From: Lepidurus packardi
Taxonomy: Eukaryota > Arthropoda > Branchiopoda > Notostraca > Triopsidae
Direction: 5' to 3'
Assembly: GCA_023053545.1 (NCBI GenBank)
Contig: JAKZAN010000004.1
Coordinates: 5,890,001-5,954,000, forward strand
Length of the DNA: 64,000 bases
Both the position numbers and the translations under genes were made by a program. Of the stretch, positions 1 through 12,429 are shown in pieces (within the stretch, counting starts at the first letter, position 1; each line of letters starts with the position of its first letter). The notes beneath the pieces were generated by a model, which made no database searches, had not been told where the DNA came from, and saw nothing but the letters and a program-made list of their open reading frames with translations.

Positions 1-3000
1 TCCAAAGAGATAAACCGGAAAGTCTATGTAACCAGGGCGGCCGGGATGGGTGGAGTGGGTAAGGTGGCTGGGGTTGGAAAGCAATACTTCGTCATGGTAA
101 ATGGCTAACCTTCACCTGCAGTCAAGTTTAGCCCTCCTGGATGAAGGTTCCTTCCACAGTGTAGCAAAGAACCTTAATTCACAATTCCTATCTTCCTATC
201 ATGCCAACCTACCAAGTTAAACCACAAAACGAAGAGGAGGTGCTTCCCAAGATCCACAGCCTGGTATTAGGAAGGTTGAATTCCCCCTGAAAAAAGCTGG
301 CATCGTTCCTTAACTCTGAAGAAAGGACTACCTGTATGGTTATGGTTATGGTTAGCCTTAGTTTAGCTCTTTTTTCGGTGTTGATTCCATGTATTCAGCA
401 ACCGAAGCAACCGAAAAAAGTCCCCCCCCCCCCTCACTAAAAAGGGAAGTATAGAATTTTGGCGGGGCTTTTTTGTAATGCATTAAATGGTAATAGTTGG
501 GGTCGTATTGCTGTTGCTGTTGCGCCTCCTAACGTATTATCCTCTGCCTGGAAGTAACCCCTTTATACCCTTATCGCTAATTTTAAGCCTTCAATGACTT
601 CTTAACTTGGCCACCAAATCGCTATGATTTGGAACATTTTGTAATTCTTTTCGAACAAAGTTGTTGGGGGAAAGAAAGAGAAAAAAATGAAAGGGGTATT
701 AAGGTTTCTGGTGGTCGCAGACAAGACGATTTCTTTTCGCCAGGAAGGGATATTTAGACTGGAACTTATGAGTTTCATGACCAGGCAAAAAAAAAAACGA
801 AAACCTAACTTGGTTGCACTTATAAAATGGCCTTGTTTCCTTGGCCAACAAGTACTAAGATATAGTCTGTATGGAAAGTGCTGGTATTAAAGAGGAATCG
901 TGAGAAGAAGCTAGACCTAAATTCCAACTGCTGTGTCTTGGCTAAAAAAAAAAAATACTTCATGGCGACGAAACTCTCGCTATGGTTCTTTAATTTGCGG
1001 TACAGGGTGATTACACACCATTAAGGATTCACGGCAAACATGAGCGAAAAAAAAGTACCAGGGAGAGCTTTATTCAGTTGGTTAGTTGGTTATCTTTTCG
1101 GGAAAAAAAGAAAACAAAAATAAGAAATTAAAAATAAAGAATTTATTTTTTCTTAAAAAAGGAAGAAACCCAGTTCGCTCTTAGAGACAAGAAGCCTAAG
1201 CTCCTAGCTTGCACACCACCATGCATACATGTCCACCACCGAAGAAGAGCACAACTGTACCGACAGACACGTGAGGTCACGTGACCGTGACGGATAGCCC
1301 GGAAAATCAACATGGCGCCCGTCGTGCTGCCTTGTATATACAGAAAAAGAGAACATTAATGAGCGTGTAACAATAGATTAAGCAATGTCAAGTTATACCA
1401 ATCATTTACATTAGATTTGCACCCGTCATTACAATTGCGTGACCCCAGAAAAGATCACATTAAGCCTACAGTCAATACACTGTACGGAATCTTTACAGTT
1501 TGCTTTAAATGTACGGACATTACTTTACCGCCAAACCAAGGAATTTTAGAATTAAAAGCAAATTCTATAATACTTTAATACGGACGAATAAGGCAATTTA
1601 ACGAATTTGGTTCAAATTTCAGATATAATTATTGTTAAAAAGGCTTTTAAAGATAGAAGAATATGATTCCATTGAAGAATTGGAACAAGCCCATACTTTA
1701 TAGCCAATAAATAATAGTAAAAGTAAAATCAAATTGTATTTTCAGCAATTAACTATCGAATTTAATTTAAAATCTTAATTTGAAGCCATTTTACTTCAGA
1801 ATCTCGTAAAATTACAATACTAAATAAGAAATTTCCCTAATTTACTACCGAAACTCTTAAAATTTTGCACTCTTAATCTTATGAAAGGCTCTACGTAATT
1901 AGGGAGCAATAGATCAAAATTGAGACGGGAATAAACTTAAAAAAATTAATTTGGTAAAGCTAAACTTGACATTATTGGTACTATTACATATCTAAGTTAT
2001 TCAGGATTATACATTTTTCTGGGACGGGTGCGGTAGGTATATATAAAGGCTATTCACATAGTGTCTATATAGTATATAGCATTACTGATCCTAAGATGTA
2101 GGATTCCCTTCGGAGCCCCCCCAAGCCCCCAACCTCATTTCCCGCCCCAATCGAATCGGACAGCGGAAAAGGATTGCGTTTTCCTCGGCGACGACCCCCA
2201 AAGACATCCGCAGCAAAAGGGGAAATCGAGGCACACAGCACAGCGAATTTATATATTGTGAACTCTATACATACTCTTTATATGGTAACAGAACAAACCC
2301 AGGACAATATCACAGCCAAAGCAGGAAACCTTTTGAATCCAAGAAAGCCCTGTGCTATTCCTTCCCTCCCCCTTTCACAAAGCTAAAAAGATGAGACAAA
2401 AACAACGAAAGACTGATTTTTCCACATTTTTCAAATCAAATCCTTCCATCATATACCAAAAAAAAAAAAAAAAAAACTCGCCTCCGCTTTTCTAACCAAA
2501 AGGTTCTCTGATCTCCCCCTCTTCTTCTGTGGGATTTGTGTTCTCTATCACGAACCTAAATCCCATTGCCAACCCTGAATCAAGAGGAAAATTGTCAGTT
2601 AACTTTGATAGAAAGGCGCGGATCAGAGTAAGAGATAAGACTCTTTCGGACGGGTCGCCCCATATTCATCCCTTTATATATATGTATATTTATACAGAGA
2701 GATATACACATTTTTCTCTCATCTCTAAGGCAATGGGCATATGTGTATAACCGCCTTTAACCCCAAAACGCACAGCCTCCACCATGAGTCAGGTTCCAAG
2801 TGTATTGTTAAACCTTTATCAGCAACAGCATCTCCCCTTTGCAAATACGCACGTCTTCCTTGTCGCTCACTACCGTCCTACCGTTTTACCGGGTGTCCTG
2901 TCAAACCCATAAGCAACGGCATATATAGTCGGAGTATATACTGTTATGCTTTCCAGTTTACTCATCCTCTATAAGCAGAAAAAGACGAAGACGAACAAGA

Positions 3001-3179
3001 AGAAAAAAGAAAACGAGACGAAAATCCTTATAATACGAAGCATAGAGTGACCTCGTCACTCTGATTGACAGACTTGGCAGCCCAAGCAACTGTGAGGATC
3101 ATCCGAGGACAACTGCTTCCAAGTCTTCCTTATACAACGTCCTCCAAAGCCTCCAAAGCCTCCGAAAACTTTCGTATCG
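1..3179. other. Non-coding stretch, no gene recognised
   Basis: I see no conserved protein, RNA gene or mobile element here. The stretch holds homopolymer runs (C-run near 421-433, A-run near 2458-2477), an AT-rich block at about 1380-2000, and a palindromic E-box cluster around 1270-1285 (GTCACGTGAC). A TATA-like string followed by AAAGG lies near 2037-2048. The short open frames here have random composition and no splice-supported neighbours. It may be intergenic or part of a long intron of a gene outside the window. Confidence 0.6.
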
Positions 3180-3188
3180 CACCAGAAT

Positions 3189-3400
3189 GCATATAGACAA
3201 AAGCCAACCCGTCCTAACCACAGCGTTGCCAGATGTTGTCAAATTTAGTTGAGGTCTATGGAGAAAGCGATGAAATTTAAAAATTTAAATTAATTAAATT
3301 AAAGTTAACAAATTCTGCTGGCAATTGGCAACGCTGGAAGGACTTTCTCCATTTTATTTTCCCTATCCTGGTTAGGACGGGTTGCCTTTTGGCTATATGC
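3189..3400. mobile_element. Small non-autonomous DNA transposon (MITE), probably Mutator-like
   Basis: The two ends are inverted repeats: 32 positions align with 2 mismatches, starting GCATATAG and including AACCCGTCCTAACCA. Both sides are flanked by the same 9-10 bases (CACCAGAAT, at 3180-3188 and 3401-3409), read as a target-site duplication. A second inverted block (AGCGTTGCCA) lies inside, displaced on the right side by an extra segment of about 35 nt. There is no coding capacity. A 9-bp duplication fits the Mutator/MULE superfamily better than hAT (8 bp) or mariner (TA); that assignment is inference, the structure is visible. Confidence 0.8.
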
Positions 3401-3475
3401 CACCAGAATGGTATCAGAATGGCTGGTACACTGTTAAAACATCTAAATAAATTTCCAATATAATATGCAAGTATA

Positions 3476-3826
3476 AATATTGTTAATTTCTTCCCAATTG
3501 TACACCGTTTACCATATTTATTTTATTATTGCAAGTTTCAGCGGTGGATTTACCATCAAATTCTACCTTGGTAAGGTAATGTTACAATTTGAGCCTAATG
3601 TTAAACTTTTTTTTACCAGTTGTTTCCGTATAGCACATTTTCTTTGTCGGAAATATTGTTAATTTCTTTTCAAGTCAACGCCGTTTACCATATTTTTGGA
3701 ATATTACAAGTTCAGGGATGGATTACTATCAAATACTGCGTTGGAGCGGTAATAATACAATTTCCGACCAACGTTAAACTGTTTTTTATCAGTTGTAACA
3801 GTAGTACACTTTCTTTGCCGGCATAA
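3476..3826. repeat. Tandem repeat, about 175-bp unit, two clear copies
   Basis: Two adjacent units begin with ATATTGTTAATTTCTT and share GCCGTTTACCATATT (ACCGTTTACCATATT in the first), a TGGATTTACCATCAAATTCT-like segment, an ACGTTAAACT-like segment and a closing ACACTTTCTTTG-like segment, in the same order and orientation. The first unit is about 3476-3652 and the second about 3653-3826. A more decayed third copy can be followed around 4020-4090 (caaattctg, then gtgctgtaatagcacaatt). No coding potential; it looks like minisatellite or satellite DNA. Confidence 0.65.
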
Positions 3827-4140
3827 ATGATACCAGGTAACATGAATTTCTTGCGATACATGTATACTGGAAAAAATGACCATTCATAATAACATAAGTA
3901 CACTTAAACTGTACTAAAATTACTTTAAGATTTATTCTTTATTAAGATTACTTGTAACGTCTTTTATACCACATTATATTAAAAATAATAAGAAATCTAT
4001 CAATAATATAAAGACTTTCTATAGTCAATAAGGTTCAAATTCTGTTTTGCTTTGGTGCTGTAATAGCACAATTGTATTCTATAATTTTCGCAAATTTAGT
4101 TTCCTTTTTCACAGTTTTATTTTATTGGCCATGTATGACT

Positions 4141-7100
4141 GCTCTCTTTGAAAGAGCTCTTCTTTCCACCCTTCTTTATTCGTTTCGCCAACGCGCACAT
4201 TAGATAGTTTTAAAAAACTTCAAAGCAAAAACCACAAGTGTGTGCGTAGGATGGACTGTTTTGGGTGACCCCCATAAGTAATGATAAGGTTCATTTCACT
4301 CCCAATTCCCTTCTGCTCCGAAATCGACGTATATATACACTAAACTATAAGGAGCCATAAGGAGTATAGAAGTAGGAGGAGGGGTGGAAAATGGGAATAT
4401 GTTATGAAGTAGGAGGGGATTCGAAAATGATGATAATCGAGTTGCGTTCGATGTTCAATATTTTTCTTTTTTAAAAAAAAAAAAGCTCCGGGACTTGTGA
4501 CGGCTTCAAAGGGAGGATCAGTTTGGGGGAAAGGAGATGCTTTTGGTACGGCAAACGGTCCCGCAACTGGTTACAATCTCTCTCTATGTGAATAATTCCC
4601 CTGACTGTTCTATCACACATGGAGAGTGACAGATGCGGCGTTACCAAACACGGATGACATCCTTGATGGGGACAGACTTATTTGAGCCGGAGAGACCCAT
4701 CACACATTCAAGGAGGGTGGGGATTTAAGCTACAAAGTTTTAAAAATATATGGGCATGTTGCATTTCTGAAACGTCGTTACTGGTGCCAACTCAAACTCA
4801 AACTCTACTTCAATTCTCTCTCTCTCTCTCTTCAAGTCCCTTCTCTCGTCCCAAATGGGTTATAAGAGGCAAAAGGGGTTTTATTATAACGCCTAAATGG
4901 ACCCAATAACAAGGACCTATCTAACAAATCCTAACCTATCTGTGTGCTTCAAATTGTGCTGCAGATGAGATGAGTCACTCTCGAGATTCCGCCACCTGCC
5001 CCACACGAGTTCTCTCACTGACCATAACGTTTCAAGCCTTTAATCCTCGTTGTATTCTTGTTTTATTTGTATATATTTATTTTATAAAGGACAGCCCTTA
5101 GGCTCTAACCAAACTTGAAAACTTGGGAAACTTGGCGACACTTGAAATGTATCAGGGATTAACTTGGCTGGTGGAGCTCCAGAATATTCTTTCGCTTTTT
5201 TGGTATCTTTAGGATATAGAGCTATGTTGACTGCGGTTTTTCCAATTTCCGAGTTCATTTTTCCTAATAACTTTTTTCCGTCTTTTCTTAAACCAAACCC
5301 TCTCTTCCTCCAGCATCCCCCATCCTCCCAATCTTCCCTTTTCCTTGGTCCCGAATTTCCTTTCTTTAATTCAACCAATGACATCCCAGCGTCGCGTACG
5401 TCGCAGCCTCCCGCAGCTTACGGTCGTCATGGCAACCGTCGTCTCAAGATGAGCGTTGCCATACCAACCAGGACCCTTTGGCGGAGCTGACGGAGCTCGT
5501 ATTGAGCGACAAGAAAGGAGACAGAGAAAAACGTGGGCCTCGCTGCATTCGACGTTTCTAGCGACAGCAAATTATTTTTTCTTTTTTTCTCTTTTTTTCT
5601 TTTTAAAAAGAAGAAAAGCGAGAAAAAAATTTGTCTAGGCGGCTCTAGCGCCCCAAAGAGACACAGTAAAAGAAAACTCTTCCAAAATATCAAGAAAATA
5701 AAGAGACAGGGCCAGGCTTTTGTTTCCGGACACAAAAAATGACGGTAATTTTTAGGCAGGAAATCGAGAACCAAGTCAAAACGACTCGGTTTATATATAC
5801 GCTATTACCGTATTACCGCTTGCTGCTCCCCGCACATCTCCGGCAAAACTGCCATTAAAAATATCCCCGGCCTTTTCTAACTTCGTTGGATCTTCCTTTT
5901 TTGTATCTTATCTCGTTAAATTTTTAAAATTTGTTTCCTCTTTATCGTTCAGGGATTACGGTTAGAGGCCTAAAAACTATTACCTGGACGAATTGCACCA
6001 TTAAACAGGAAAATTTTCCTTGAAATTGACATGACAATTTTTTTTTTATTAAATTTGTGTTATTTTTTTACTCCGTTTAGGAGAAGGGGGATGCATAGAT
6101 CTGTTCATCAAAGAGCCTGTTAGTGTAGCTTAATTGCAATCGTTTCCTTGTCTCTTTTTCTTTAGTTATGTCCCATCGACCCCCTGGTGACTTAGTAGTG
6201 CGCCCCCCTGACCTAACACATGTTCACATCTCCAAGTGGAACAGTTGGGTTCGCCGTTTGCGTTGGAGGGGTTGTTCCGTTTTGCTGTCCGGCCTTTTCC
6301 ATTACATACTCACATACACACACATACACAGACCCACATTCATTGTGAATTACCCTTTTCTGGCCTAGTCCCTCTTAATGTCGGCTGCTTTTCTTTCTCC
6401 GTGTTATAAAGACCAACGTGCAACAGCACCCTAGGGGGCAATCAGTCACAGGTGACGGGACAAGTTCGCCCCCTTTTTGGTTTTAGACCTCGTTTCCTCG
6501 TATTCCATCCTGGCACCCTATATATAAGTTTACATCTCTCTCTCTGCGATCTAACATGTAAAAACCCCCATTGCTCAACGACGAATTCGTCTCTCTTGTA
6601 TGCCTCTATAGGACACCATATTTAACATCAGGCAGGGTAAAAAGGGATCCCCCTTGATCCTCGTGATACTCTGGGTCGTCACTTTGGATTGTCCCTTGCC
6701 TATAATACATCCTAGCCTTCAATCGGACACAAGAGGACCCTTGAGCTGGTTGTAAGCCATTACTGATCACCCTTCCTTTTACTTTGAATCAGGCTCAGAT
6801 GCTTAATGCTTAACGAGTCTGTCTTACATTTGTATTATAGATAACTTATGTGTTATATATGTATATATGTGCGTGTGTGCACCATCGCAGCAATCTTGGA
6901 TTCAGATTAGCATATTGTAAAGCTTTAGCACAACTGATAGCCTCGTATTACTGCTACTATTTGGTTACAAGAAAAGGTAACTTCAAGTAAATATTTACTT
7001 GATAAAACGCGTGATTGGCTGCTGCTCAACAGTGAAAATAAGGAAGCATAGGTTCAACATACGGTATTCCTTCGAACACCTTAGATAGCGTAGCGACTTT

Positions 7101-9192
7101 TCTGCTCTGGACGGCGTTAGGTTCACTAAGTTAAGATTCCTCGCTTGGTTTCTCGTCCAAAACTTATACAAGAAATAAATTCATCAAAATTAAGCCAAGA
7201 CCTTTCCTAACTATTACTGGGCTGTTGGAACGGCTTCGCTGCATGCCGGAGCAATGCTAAAAACCCGTTTCACATGATTCATAATTTGTCATTGTTGGGC
7301 AAACAGAAGTCCGGCCTGACCTAAATTGGTTTCCTGCGTTACATTCTCTGTCCTTGTAGTAGACACTGGGATCTTATGCCAATGATAAGTTTTATTAACA
7401 AGTCTATGCCTGTGTAGTTATAATAGCAGAATGACACAAGTTTAGCCAGTGAGAAAGAGATTAGGTCGCACAGAAGGACAACCAGGAAGCAGAAGATGGC
7501 ACGCAAAGCACATTTTTTATGTGCAAAGTGGTAGAGCTAAAGGACACTTGGAAAGAGAAGTGAGAAGAAGAAGCAGGAAAAAAAACGAACTTGGGAATTA
7601 ATAGTGGGACTTTCTAGGATATTAATGGCACCTTGCAGGCAGAGGGAATTCCAGATCTGAAAATTGCAGTCGTGAAACAAAGCCTAACAAGCAACCCAAC
7701 ACATTACTGTAACAACAACCTCGAAGCAATCCTGCTAAGATACAGAACCAAGATAATGCGTGCTTGGATCTGTATATAGACTGCGGTTAGAAGCACTTTT
7801 GGGTTCGAGTTAGACTGTGTGGGATAGCAAAATTGAGCTCATAAAAAAAGAAAAATCATAACCCCTCAAAGAATAAAAAAATAACAAGAACAATAAAGAA
7901 ACAAAAAGGAAACTTTACAGGTGCATTAAGGCCACATAAACTAAACTATCAGAGTCCTTTTTTAATGGCAACTTTTTGAGCGGTGCGCATTTCGGTGTAG
8001 GTGAGTTTTGAAGGTTCTGCTGAGTTGATGGGGAAAGGAAGCGCATTAGAAGGCAAAGAGATGCTGTTGCTGGCACCAGCCGTTGTTGACTTTTCATTTC
8101 CCTCTAAGCCCCTTCTTGCAAGCTTCTCTCTTTGGCTCTTTACTCTCAACCTAATCAAGCTTGACACGCCAACATCCACGACGCCTTACTCTCTTTTGCA
8201 TCTTATATATGTGTATATTTATATTGCCCTGGTCTCTTTTTTCTTTCCTCCCTCCAAACTTCCCTTCCACTCGCTTTTGCAAACTCATCTCCGAAACCTT
8301 CGCACTTGATGATGGTGCTCGATGCTCTCCCAAGCATATACATACCAGCAACGTCAAGCATTAGCCCGTGTTTCCACTTATTGAAGACAAGGAAAATTCT
8401 GTGTCACCCCTGTCGACAACAAACAGCTCAAAATAAGCTGCCAAGTGCACCTCATCATCGCCTTCTAGAAAATAAGAAAATACAAAAAATTCTAAAAAAC
8501 ACAAGCTCATCAGCACAAACTCACCTTTGCTAAACTTATTATAACACAAACCCATCTCTTCTACACAAATAGAAATGGCGTGAAGGGAACTCCCCAAAAT
8601 TATCCTCTAAATTTAGCTCTTTGCAAAGAATCATCTGTACAACAATAGCCTGCCCGAGATGCATGTCTATATATATACATACATAGGGTTATACCCGGTG
8701 TATTCGCGTTCACAGACCTTTGCATACGTTGGCAAAATAGCACAAATGACGATGCTGGGCGCAACTTAAACCAAAAAGGGTTATTCTTTAACTCGACACA
8801 AGAATGTATAAATTCATTCGATTCAAGAATTCGTACAAAAAAACCTACCGCCCAAGTTTGTATACAAAAGCCTTTTATTCTATATACAATTGTACAATTG
8901 TTTTGAAGGAAAACCGGGGACACCTTGACCCGCTTGACTAGAAATCAGTCACGTGGTAAAGCCCCATCTCCCATGCCTTCGGAATTCCATAAAGGTGTCA
9001 AGCCAAGAAAGAATGTTGGGCTTCCTTTTGACTCCTTTTCCCACACCACACAGTTCAAAAAGCCTTAAGCTTGCACGCTTGCACTAACTAACTAACCAAG
9101 TCCAGGGAAAACAGTCAAACCGAAGTGGTCCAAAAGAAGAAAATCTCCAATCAAACCAAGACACGCCCAGCCTACCCACTTGATTTATCCCA
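4141..9192. other. Non-coding stretch, no gene recognised
   Basis: Five kilobases without a recognisable protein, RNA gene or transposon. There are TA-rich and CA/TA microsatellite patches (for example near 4330, 6300-6330, 6850-6880, 8200-8225, 8665-8685) and polypyrimidine tracts. Open frames of 60-115 codons occur on both strands, often overlapping on opposite strands, which is typical of chance. Confidence 0.55.
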
Positions 9193-9470
9193 TTGATCCT
9201 ACAAACAAATCTTACAATTCAGGAATTCGAAAAAATATATCTTTTTCGAATTCTACTCAAAATTTAGGATTTTTCCTCGAAGATTTTCTTCAGAATTTTT
9301 CTAAAAGTGACCCTACATACAAATCTTACACTTCCAAAATTCGAAAAGAATATATTTTTTTCAAAAGGTAGGATTTCTTCAGGAAATTTTTTCAGAATTT
9401 TTCTAGAATTAAAACACCGTGCAACATTCTCCGCTTAAATCCGAGTATAAACGGTGTTTTAATGTATTTG
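9193..9470. repeat. Two tandem ~110-bp units followed by a short hairpin
   Basis: The segment from GATCCTACAAACAAATCTTACA at 9196 recurs from 9310 (ACCCTACATACAAATCTTACA), and both contain an AATTCGAAAA/ATATAT palindromic core and end with TTCAGAATTTTTCTA. Directly after the second unit, ATTAAAACACCGT (about 9409-9421) and its reverse complement ACGGTGTTTTAAT (about 9449-9461) form 13-bp perfect arms around a 27-nt loop. This looks like a decayed small foldback or MITE remnant; the family is unknown. Confidence 0.5.
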
Positions 9471-11600
9471 CTAAGGGAATTCAGAGTTCGGGCTCCACAA
9501 TCCGTCGCAAGAATACTGGTACTACTCTGTAGTCTGCAAGTCTGCATCTGAACCAAATCAGACACTTCTCCAGTACAAAAAGTCAAAGCTTTGACGGCAA
9601 GATTACCTACAAATGGGAAATGCTATGCAATTGCTCATATTATTAAGCTTTTTACGACTCCCACTGTTTTTTGTCATCATTTTCAGTTTTAACTACCCGT
9701 CGAAAAAACCATTGACTTAAATTAAACCTTACAAAAAGTGAAAAACCAGATAATGGCGCTCAAAACACAAACTTTGCTCGCATTACAAATTAGTCACAAC
9801 CTAGTATACTTGCCAGCAGCAGGTTACAGAAAACTCTTAAGTACTTAAGCTGACAAGAAAACCTCTTTCGGTGTAAAACGTTTTCTCTGGGGTTTACAGA
9901 ACTTCGCGTCATTTTTTTTTTTTTTTTTTTTAGGGGGCGGGGCTTTACCTTATCCTTTTCTTCCTCCTCACTAGTTTAAAAATACAATTTTAAGTCCTTT
10001 ACTCGGTCAATCCTTATTCGGCCAAGCTTTACTCGGCCTATTGGCTTGACCGAAGTATCGACCGAAGTATTGACCGAGGATTGACACAGGATTTGTTACA
10101 ACAAAACCAAAAGTCCCAATGCTTGTGGCTTTGGTGTTTGCAGGTAGTAGGGTCTATGTGTAGCAATTGAGTTATTCGAGCGAAAAATAAAGGGATTTGG
10201 GTTGAAAACAAAGTTTAACTTTTACCGGGAGTGGAAGTCTCATATAAGCTGACTGCTTGTTTGGGGGTATAGAGTATACGATACTATATAGGATTGGGGG
10301 ATTGGGAAATTTGTGGTAGGCTCAGCACAGTGTTCCGTATGTGTCTGGAAGGTTTTGGGATGCTGCAATGGGAAGAGGATTAGGATTTTACTACGGTTGT
10401 TGATGCTATATAAGGAAAGGGGGGAAAAGAGAAAGGGAAAATATTAACCGCCAAAGCGTTTTAAGGTCAGAGGTCAACTGCAGCTGTCACAACCAACGTG
10501 GCATTCTGCACAGGATTAGTACAAACGCACCTTTCCCGGGGCTTCCAAATCCCCACACTGTTTCGCTCTTGCGACAAATCTGCATTTGAACGCTTTAACG
10601 TCTCTTCTTCGTGTCATCCATCCGTTAAAAAAAAATACAAAAAATAACCTCAGCTTTTTGTGGGCAAAAAAGCGCCGAAAACTTAACATGTGGTCCCCCC
10701 TTTTCATATCCACATTCGTCAATTATCTTCCGAAAAATGAAAGTAGCCATATTGTTAATTTGTCACCACCCTCTATTGTACCTCTTCCCCTTTCCTACCG
10801 CCCCCTCACCTCCTCTCACACACTCTAGTAGCTTTTGACCCTACCCCGAACCTGATTGTGGTGGAACAGAGAAAATGCAACCCAGTTTATTTGGTCCATA
10901 CAAAATTACAATAGGGAACGAAGGGCCCGTTTTTATGCTCATGTTATTCAAACCAGCTAGAATCACAGACCACTTTCCTCCTCGTATTCCTGCATAATTC
11001 TCCCTTTAGGCACAAAAAAGTTTGCTTGCCTATAAGAAACCGGGATTTTTCGATGAACTGTATAAAACCATACCACAAAATGTTGGAAAAGGAGGGGGAG
11101 GGAATATTTTGATGAATATTTCCTTGTCGCTCTAGAGAATCGCTGCAGTTAAAAAGCAACAACCAGACTGGACTTTTTTAAATCCGTCAATAAAAAAGAG
11201 GACTAGGACCGTGCAGCTTATCTTATATGACATTTACCCCCTTGTGCACCCTCTTGGCTGGTCTAGATATATACTCGCTATACTTCGTGCCTTTTTTTTC
11301 TTTATTTTATCCCCTCGTTTCACGTCTGCACGGGACGGAAAATCGTTGGTTGTCGTCGCCTTATCGGACGGCACACGCGCTCTAACGCGTGTGTGCATTG
11401 TGACCTAACGTGAAAGCAAACAATGCCCCACAAACCTACCCCCTTTCGCTTTTTGCTTACTTACTTCTCGACTTTCGACCCCCAAAGAAATGTGGAGCAG
11501 GGTGGAGAAATCTTACACTTCTATTAAAATCATCCCAATGCTTTACAATATACATCTCTTCCAAACTGTACACCTTTATAACCTCCAACCTGCGCGCCAT
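9471..11600. other. Non-coding stretch with a GACCGA motif array
   Basis: No gene recognised. At about 10000-10085 the motif TCGGTCAAT/ATTGACCGA recurs in both orientations: ACTCGGTCAATCC, ACTCGGCC, then three near-copies of TTGACCGAAGTA in a row ending ATTGACCGAGG. A poly-T run lies near 9913-9931. The rest is unremarkable mixed-composition DNA. Confidence 0.5.
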
Positions 11601-11625
11601 TGTGCGCAACCTGCGCGCAACTATT

Positions 11626-12377
11626 TCTTGTGATTTTGCAATATTTTTGAGCGTAAATTTACGATAAAATTTAACCATAAGATCAACTGTACTAACCGTG
11701 AGACCAACCATATATTGCATAAATATGCTTGTGATTTTTGCAATATTTTATGCGTGTAAAAGTACGATAATATTTAAGCGTAAGACCACTCCATTATTTC
11801 TACAGTAATTTTATACAATAATGTAATAAAATGCTTTCATCTGTGCTTGGATTGTAGTCTAACTAATTTGCAATGGTAATTTTTTACCAATACAGTGTTT
11901 TAGTGTCGTAAAAGGTTACCGCACTATTTTATTGTAAGCACTTTCCAGTGCATAAATACTTGTAGCGGGTTCCACTTGCCGCGCTGGTGCAATATTTTTG
12001 GCACTCAGTGTGTGTACACAGTGTGTAAGCATAGATATGTTTGACAAACTGAGTGCCAAAAGTTTGGCACCAGTGCACCCAGTGGAACGCGGTATTATAG
12101 AGAACGAAATAAATATAGTTATAATTTCTGTACACAGCTCCCTTTCCACAGGTTTCTTTGTTGCGGTTGAAATTTTCTTTATTGGTGGTTTCCCATAAAG
12201 AAGGAGGCCTTCCTCTCTTCAACAATGAAAATGTAAAAAGGGGGAAATCTTTCTGTGCCCTACCATTTACTTAAGCCAGTTTATTGCATTGCCAAAGTTT
12301 ACCACACAATAGTAATTATAAGATAATCCCAACTTTTATACAATCACTCAATCATAAGATAACTCCAACTTTTCTAC
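11626..12377. repeat. Cluster of short direct repeats around a foldback element
   Basis: A block of about 60 nt starting CTTGTGATTTTGCAATATTT (near 11626) is repeated about 103 nt later (near 11729), with the shared parts ACGATAA-ATTTAA and AAGATCAAC/AAGACCAC. Further right, ATAAGATAATCCCAACTTTT (near 12318) is repeated as ATAAGATAACTCCAACTTTT (near 12354). The string AAAAGGTTACC appears on both sides (about 11909 and 12421). The cluster is AT-rich and non-coding and encloses the foldback element at 11965-12092. Confidence 0.5.
11965..12092. mobile_element. Foldback / hairpin MITE flanked by TA
   Basis: The two arms of about 45 nt are inverted copies: the left runs from GCGGGTTCCACTTG to TTTTTGGCACTCAG, the right from CTGAGTGCCAAAAG to AGTGGAACGCGG. 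They are separated by a loop of about 38 nt. TA dinucleotides sit directly outside both ends (11963-11964 and 12093-12094), as expected for Tc1/mariner-type insertion, although a TA flank alone is weak evidence. No coding capacity. Confidence 0.6.
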
Positions 12378-12429
12378 CAACATTCAATTCTTTTTTTGGT
12401 GTTTTATCTGGTTGTATATAAAAGGTTAC

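Noticed and set aside
1260-1370. E-box palindrome followed by AACATGGCGCC as a housekeeping promoter and start
   Set aside because: The frame from that ATG closes after 15 codons and no splice-supported continuation was found.
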